From Gemmatimonadota bacterium (GTDB lineage Bacteria; Gemmatimonadota; Gemmatimonadetes; Longimicrobiales; Gaopeijiaceae), in the NCBI GenBank assembly GCA_015664885.1, contig DQPL01000086.1:1-37479 (forward strand): a stretch of DNA of 37,479 bases, in the 5' to 3' direction. The notes under the pieces are model-generated. The model did no database searches. It had not been told where the DNA came from and was given only the letters and a program-made list of their open reading frames with translations. Below are positions 33,916 to 37,479 of the stretch, piece by piece. Each line of letters begins with the position of its first letter. Position 1 is the first letter of the stretch. The position numbers were made by a program, and so were the translations under genes.

Positions 33916-33942
33916 TAGATATATAAGCGGTAAATATATCTA
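33916..33942. promoter_or_regulatory. AT-rich palindromic operator/promoter of the plus-strand PadR gene
   Basis: TAGATATAT (33916-33924) and ATATATCTA (33934-33942) are perfect 9-bp inverted repeats with a 9-bp spacer, 24 bases before the PadR ATG (33966) and in a short AT-rich island. PadR dimers typically bind such ATAT-type dyads in their own promoters. It is therefore the likely autoregulatory site and may also overlap the promoter of the divergent DUF72 gene. The dyad is seen; the regulator is inferred. Confidence 0.6.
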
Positions 33943-33965
33943 CGAGTTAAATAAGGGGGACGGCG

Positions 33966-34292
33966 ATGCCGGGGATTACTCCGCTCACCTACCAGATTCT
34001 GCTCGCGCTCGCGGACGGCGATGGGCACGGGTACGGCATCATCAAGGAGATCGAGCAGCGCTCGGGGAGCGCGTCCGCGCCGAGCACGGGTGCTCTGTAC
34101 CTCGCGCTCCAGCGCATGGAGGGGGAGGGGCTCATCCAAGAGGCACCCGCCCGTCCCGGCGACGACGCGCGTAGGCGCTACTACCGGCTCAGCGCCAAAG
34201 GCCGACGGCGTGCCGAGCAGGAGTCGATACACTTGGCCGTGCTCGTGGCCGCGGCTCGAGACAAGAAGCTCATCGTTGGCGGTGCCTCGTGA
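33966..34292 (+). CDS. PadR-family transcriptional regulator (with permease remnant)
   Basis: A 108-residue winged-helix regulator of the PadR family. It shows the standard opening LTYQILLALADGDGHGYGIIKEIEQRSG, the wing region 'STGALYLALQRMEGEGLIQE' and RRRYYRLSAKGRR. The ATG at 33966 has a strong GGGGGA ribosome-binding site. The stop overlaps the GTG of the following permease fragment (GTGA at 34289-34292), the standard arrangement of PadR with MacB/ADOP-type permeases. Since that permease is deleted, the regulator may now control only itself. An AT-rich dyad in front of the gene is the likely target. Confidence 0.9.
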   Translation: MPGITPLTYQILLALADGDGHGYGIIKEIEQRSGSASAPSTGALYLALQRMEGEGLIQEAPARPGDDARRRYYRLSAKGRRRAEQESIHLAVLVAAARDKKLIVGGAS

Positions 34293-34838
34293 CCCGGTGG
34301 CTGGTCGAAGCGCTGCTCGGACTCGCTCCCCTCGAGTTCCGGCGCCGTCACGGAAGGGAGTTGCTCGCCGTGGGTTGTGATCCGCGGTGACGGTGACGCG
34401 TTGGACCTGTTGCCTGGTGTGAAGTCGGTGCTGGCCGAGATGGACCCGCTTATTCCCATTGCGCGCAGCCGTACGCTCAGCGACGTACGGGACGAGTCGA
34501 TGGCCCGCGAGCAGTTCGTGCTCATGCTGCTCAGCATTTTCGGCGTCGTCGCTCTCCTGCTCGCGACTGTGGGCGTCTACGGTGTGACCGCGCAGGCCGC
34601 GCGCAGACGAACCCAAGAAATCGGTATTCGCATGGCGCTGGGCGCGGGGGCTCCCGAGGTGCTCCGCATGATGCTGCGTCACGGGTTGATGGTGGTTGGG
34701 CTCGGACTGGGTGCCGGACTCGCGGCTTCGCTGGTCGCGGTGATTGCCCTGCTGGGCGGTGTGGCTCTGGTCGCGTGTTACATACCGGCACGGCGGGCCA
34801 CGGCGGTGGACCCGGTGACTTCGTTGCACGTGGAGTAG
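34289..34838 (+). pseudogene. MacB/ADOP-type ABC permease with large internal deletion
   Basis: Only the two ends of an approximately 800-residue permease remain. The first 27 codons from GTG 34289 (TRWLVEALLGLAPLEFRRRH, then GRELLAV) are the conserved N-terminus of PadR-linked permeases; that frame stops at 34390. From about 34371, in a different frame, the C-terminal part appears: GVKSVLAEMDPLIPIARSRT, the FtsX-like membrane segment FGVVALLLATVGVYGVTAQA, RRRTQEIGIRMALGAGAPEV, and the end VALVACYIPARRATAVDPVT. A short segment is also missing between 'GLGAGLAASLVA' and VIALLGG. About 600 residues, including the MacB periplasmic domain, are gone and the junction is out of frame. Clearly nonfunctional as a transporter. 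Confidence 0.85.
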
Positions 34839-34853
34839 GTCCTACCTTGATGT

Positions 34854-35201
34854 ATGGACGTCCAGATCTTCGGCGTGAACAACCACAATGACGTGCGCAA
34901 GGCACAGCGGTTCTTCAAGGAGCGCCGAGCAAATGTGCATTTCATGGACTTCAAGCAGCGCTCGCCATCCAAGGGAGAGCTCCGCCGATTCTTCCAGAAG
35001 TTCGGCGAGCAGCAACTCATCGATCGAGAGTCGAAACGCTTCAAAGGGCTGGGCCTGCAGACCGCCTATTACGGCGACGATCGCTGGCTAGAAATCGCCT
35101 GTGAGGAGCCGCTCATCCTGCGCATGCCACTAGTGCGCCGAGGAAATGACCTGACGGTAGGGTTCGCCGAAGCCACCTGGAAGGAGTGGGCAGCCGAGTA
35201 G
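34854..35201 (+). CDS. ArsC/Spx-like thioredoxin-fold protein without the catalytic cysteine
   Basis: A 115-residue protein with the length and pattern of the ArsC/Spx family: VQIFGVNNHNDVRKAQRFFK, then SKGELRRFFQKFGEQQLIDR, and the end 'ILRMPLVRRGNDLTVGFAEA' with the arginine that binds oxyanions in true reductases. Arsenate reductases have Cys in the first loop (family form G-x-x-x-C-x-T-x-x-K-A). Here that position is His (H11), and neither Spx-type CxxC nor any other Cys occurs in the N-terminal half. It is probably not an arsenate reductase. Related non-reductase members exist but their role is unknown. Start ATG 34854, 16 bases after the permease remnant. Confidence 0.8.
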   Translation: MDVQIFGVNNHNDVRKAQRFFKERRANVHFMDFKQRSPSKGELRRFFQKFGEQQLIDRESKRFKGLGLQTAYYGDDRWLEIACEEPLILRMPLVRRGNDLTVGFAEATWKEWAAE

Positions 35202-35524
35202 CGTGCGTGCGGCCCTGTATCGGCCGCGCGACGAAAACACCGCGACCCCTGAGTCGAAGAGACGTGCGCCGTGAAGCGCTTGTACGCAGGTGCGTGGACT
35301 CGTTCGAGCGCGTGTAATGCACCCGCGTCGGGCACTAGGGCCTCGGACGCGCGCCGCCGCGCCTCATCCAACGGCAAGCCATCGGCTGCGAAACGCTCGC
35401 TGAGCGCTTCGAGGTCATAAGCCAGCTCACGTAGGATGTGCACCCGTGCCGGCAGCGGAACCGTGAGACCACTACCGACTTCACGCAACACCTGAGCGAA
35501 CGCTCCGCTCCCGTGCGCGCTCAT
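35069..35524 (-). pseudogene. Truncated 'permease prefix domain 1' protein next to PadR
   Basis: The ATG at 35524 overlaps the PadR stop (ATGA, 35521-35524). The first 80-85 residues match the small N-terminal domain seen before permeases partnered with PadR: LPARVHILRELAYDLEALSE, then RFAADGLPLDEARRRASEAL and DAGALHALERVHAPAYKRFT. Relatives continue into membrane helices, but here the frame after about 35270 is Arg/Ser-rich and runs antisense through the end of the ArsC-like gene until a stop at 35069. The gene has probably lost its 3' part at the junction with the ArsC-like gene. The first 85 codons could still be translated. Confidence 0.6.
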
Positions 35525-35874
35525 GCCGGTGCCTCCCCAGGTCGACGCAGCACGAGCATGAGTCGCGACACGATCTCCTGAACGCGGTCCGTTTCACCGC
35601 TGAGATGCCGCTCCCCGGTCCCGGTGAGCTTGTACACCTTGCGGCGCCGACCACCCTCTTTGGACCAGGAGCCCTTGATGAGCCCCTCTTCTTCGAGGCG
35701 GTGCAGGATCGGGTAGAGCGTGCCGTGTCGGAAGCGGAAGAGACCGTTGCTCTCGGTCTCCACGTCCAGAGCGACCTGATAGCCATGTTTGGCGCGCGTT
35801 CGCAGCGTCGAAAGGATCAGCAGCTCGTTGATGTCCCGGGCGAAGCCCTGGACGTCGAAGTCATCCCTGCTCAC
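35521..35874 (-). CDS. PadR-family transcriptional regulator (with truncated partner)
   Basis: A 117-residue PadR-type winged-helix protein: 'FARDINELLILSTLRTRAKH', GYQVALDVETESNGLF, RFRHGTLYPILHRLEEEGLIKG and the wing RRRKVYKLTGTGERHL. The start is GTG 35874 behind a very strong ribosome-binding site (GGGAGGGGAACGAC). It overlaps the following permease-prefix gene by 4 bp, so the pair is coupled. This is a second, distinct PadR, of the subgroup with a longer N-terminus, facing the one at 33966. Upstream lies an AT-rich repeat array that it probably binds. Confidence 0.9.
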   Translation of the reverse strand: MSRDDFDVQGFARDINELLILSTLRTRAKHGYQVALDVETESNGLFRFRHGTLYPILHRLEEEGLIKGSWSKEGGRRRKVYKLTGTGERHLSGETDRVQEIVSRLMLVLRRPGEAPA

Positions 35875-35914
35875 GTCGTTCCCCTCCCATCACAGAAGTA
35901 CAGAGTGTCTACAT

Positions 35915-35946
35915 ATCGTCCGTCTTTATATCGACGATCTTTATAT
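35915..35946. promoter_or_regulatory. AT-rich repeat/dyad upstream of the minus-strand PadR gene
   Basis: ATCGTC (35915-35920) and GACGAT (35933-35938) form an inverted repeat. TCTTTATAT occurs twice (35923-35931 and 35938-35946) with a 15-bp period, all within a short AT-rich island 41-72 bases upstream of the PadR start. It probably contains the promoter and the PadR operator. It could also affect the PD40 gene, which ends nearby at 35985 on the same strand. Confidence 0.45.
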
Positions 35947-35984
35947 AGGCATACAGCAGAGGCTCCGCAAGTGTTCCATGGTTG

Positions 35985-36923
35985 CTAGAATTCTGCGACG
36001 ATCGCGATGTGAGCCCCGTCGGGGCTCACTGCGAGACGTGAAATCGTCATGCCGATGTCGCCGAAGTTCGCGACCTCCGTCCATTCGGAGCCGGAGCCAG
36101 GTTTCCAAGCCAGCAGCGCAGAACCCTCGCCCATCAGAAGGACGCCATCGGGCGTCCATGCGTGGAAGTCCCCTCCGGCCAAGGTCGCGATGAGCAGTTC
36201 GGACTCCCCTTGATGCGGACGGAGTCGCATGATCGACGAGGTGCCGTCCTCGTGGCGTTGCACGTAGCTCACGTCGCCGGAGCCGGGGATAGGCTGGATG
36301 GAACGCCCGACATCCTGTGCCGCGATGGGGAGCATGCCGAGGTCCTCATTCCAGATCTGCAGCGTCGCGGGATCACCGAGCACGAACATCACTAGGGTGT
36401 GCTCGTCGGCCCACTTGTGATAGCCGACTGGCGCGAGGTCTGGAATCAGGACCGAGGCGTTTCGTCCGTCGGCGTCGAAGCGCCAGAGGCGCTGAGTCGA
36501 GTCGGCTTCGACTCGAATAACCGTAATCCCGGACCCATCTGGTAGCGGGGTGGCCGAGTACTCGCTTTCCGGGGCCGATTGTGTGACTTGGGCCACGCCG
36601 CCCGACGAGATGTCGTAGCGCCAGATGTCTGCCTGCCCAGAGTGGTCGTCCACCACGGTGAACCAGAATCCCGAACCGTCGGGCAAGAAATACGGTTGAT
36701 TGTCGTAGCCCGGGCGTTGGGTGATGTTCGTGGGAATACCGATACTGGGCATGCTCTCCTGCGTGCTCGTCAGGGTCGCTAGCCAGATATCGGTGCCCGG
36801 TGGGCCAGGGGGCAAAGGCCCGGAAGACCGGGCCTCAGGAGGCGCGTCCGCGCCGCAAGCGGCGATCGCGAGCGCCAGGGCGACAGCCGGGACGAAGCGC
36901 ACGCCTCTATGCCTCCGCGCCAT
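35985..36923 (-). CDS. PD40/TolB-like beta-propeller lipoprotein (second)
   Basis: Using ATG 36923 the protein has 312 residues and begins with a lipoprotein signal, MARRHRGVRFVPAVALALAI then AACG. It continues with a Gly/Pro-rich spacer and a propeller with PD40-like blades: NQPYFLPDGSGFWFTVV, YSATPLPDGSGITVIRV, YHKWADEHTLVMFVLGD, 'FHAWTPDGVLLMGEGSALLA' and LAVSPDGAHIAIVAEF at the very end. The same frame is open up to an ATG at 37121, which would add a proline-rich stretch (KPPVPQPPPRPLTWPPP) and a hydrophobic helix (LLWKAILISWAGSIIWEL) before the lipoprotein signal. No strong ribosome-binding site settles the start. It resembles the protein at 31478-32389 in design. Function: periplasmic or surface binding, unknown partner. 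Confidence 0.8.
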   Translation of the reverse strand: MARRHRGVRFVPAVALALAIAACGADAPPEARSSGPLPPGPPGTDIWLATLTSTQESMPSIGIPTNITQRPGYDNQPYFLPDGSGFWFTVVDDHSGQADIWRYDISSGGVAQVTQSAPESEYSATPLPDGSGITVIRVEADSTQRLWRFDADGRNASVLIPDLAPVGYHKWADEHTLVMFVLGDPATLQIWNEDLGMLPIAAQDVGRSIQPIPGSGDVSYVQRHEDGTSSIMRLRPHQGESELLIATLAGGDFHAWTPDGVLLMGEGSALLAWKPGSGSEWTEVANFGDIGMTISRLAVSPDGAHIAIVAEF

Positions 36924-37264
36924 GAGGTGCCGCGGCCGCATTAGGACCCGGTCTGCACCGAGGCGATCAAGGATGCGCAGCTCCCAAATGATGCTACCGG
37001 CCCAACTGATGAGAATCGCTTTCCACAAGAGACCCTGGAGTCTTTCCAATCTAGGGGGAGGCCAGGTCAGGGGGCGCGGTGGCGGCTGAGGGACCGGCGG
37101 CTTGGCATCGGCTTTGCTCATACCACAAGATTGGCGCTGAGTGAGGTGGAGCGAAACCCCGGGCTGTCACTTCCCGGCACACTCATTCGTTATCTGAGGT
37201 GCAGGCGGGAACCATCTAAACTGGAGAGTTTTGAATAATTCCAATGATTTGTGATTTGAGTGTG

Positions 37265-37479
37265 ATGCGACTCCGACTAACGACTCTGCTACTGCTCGGA
37301 GCATGTACGAGCCCGACTACGCCTGAAATGGACCAGGCCGCGATCGAGGCCAACTTGGCTGCGCTGGCTGACTACCGAACACTTTGGGCATCCCAACGCC
37401 TAACAGACTACACGTTTGATGTTAGCAGAGTCTGCTACTGCCAGTTTCGGGGGGATGTTCGGGTAACCGTTAAGGATGG
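37265..37479 (+). CDS. DUF6174-like lipoprotein (5' part, runs off the window)
   Basis: From ATG 37265 the frame is open to the window end (71 codons). It starts with a very short lipoprotein signal (MRLRLTTLLLLGACTSP, lipobox GAC). The following sequence LWASQRLTDYTFDVSRVCYC, then QFRGDVRVTVKDG, matches the DUF6174 pattern: W-x-x-x-x-x-x-D/N-Y-x-F, a Cys-x-Cys and V-x-V-x-D-G. The role of this family is unknown. An AT-rich upstream region (about 37225-37260) may hold its promoter. Divergent from the PD40 lipoprotein gene. Confidence 0.7.
   Translation, partial: MRLRLTTLLLLGACTSPTTPEMDQAAIEANLAALADYRTLWASQRLTDYTFDVSRVCYCQFRGDVRVTVKD

Noticed and set aside
1-37479. CRISPR arrays, insertion sequences with transposase genes, phage genes, rRNA or tRNA genes
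   Set aside because: No regularly spaced repeats, transposase, integrase or phage structural sequences were found, and no rRNA or foldable tRNA was recognised.

Overview
The window is about 37.5 kb of high-GC, gene-dense bacterial DNA from a Gram-negative (diderm) organism. That is shown by a TonB-dependent receptor with a carboxypeptidase-regulatory domain, an Omp85 barrel fragment, several lipobox proteins, and secreted beta-propeller (BNR/Asp-box and PD40) proteins. PadR regulators sitting next to MacB/ADOP-type permease pieces, DUF1028 and DUF6174 proteins, an M28 glutamate-carboxypeptidase-like enzyme and a creatininase-like protein together resemble Gemmatimonadota, with Acidobacteriota as the alternative. 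This placement is an inference from gene content; no rRNA or tRNA gene is present to confirm it.

Layout. 1-1186: 3' end of a RclA/MerA-like flavoprotein, an OsmC-family protein and a C-terminal Omp85 remnant. 1384-4668: first giant BNR-propeller protein. 4714-5661: a small acidic protein and a FitA/VapB-VapC toxin-antitoxin pair with an obvious operator. 5696-9941: a divergent pair, an M28 peptidase and a tandem-duplicated creatininase-like protein. 9976-22309: a 12 kb block all on the minus strand. Read in its own direction it is amidase, enoyl-ACP-reductase-like SDR, KAS III, a 360-bp inverted-repeat element, FabA-like, FabZ-like, KAS II-like, acyl carrier protein, PlsC-like acyltransferase, DegT-type aminotransferase, second BNR protein and an interrupted phosphoglycosyl transferase. 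22397-26310: TonB receptor and Ig-like lipoprotein. 26336-31240: DUF411 and DUF1028 proteins, a CheY-like regulator convergent with an interrupted receiver-HPt gene, an amidohydrolase and a frameshifted small lipoprotein. 31478-37479: two PD40 lipoproteins, a 4-TM protein, a DUF72 protein, two PadR modules with decayed permease partners, an ArsC-like protein lacking its cysteine, and the start of a DUF6174 lipoprotein.

How the genes work together. The core of interest is the translationally coupled acyl-chain gene set (13869-20800). It has its own initiation KAS III, elongation KAS, two dehydratases, an enoyl reductase with the Y-x6-K signature, a dedicated carrier protein with an unusual modification site, an acyltransferase and an aminotransferase, but no ketoreductase. 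This fits a dedicated pathway for an unusual acyl (possibly amino- or glyco-) lipid; the product is not identifiable from sequence. A compact element with 28-bp terminal inverted repeats and hairpins with a covarying base pair sits almost exactly between the KAS III stop codon and the FabA start codon.

The window also carries many damaged genes: two genes broken by a single in-frame stop (TAG at 10201-10203, TAA at 29258-29260), one broken by a 1-nt shift in a G run, a permease reduced to its two ends, a truncated permease-prefix gene and an Omp85 tail. This is either real gene decay or errors in a draft assembly, and checking reads would tell which.
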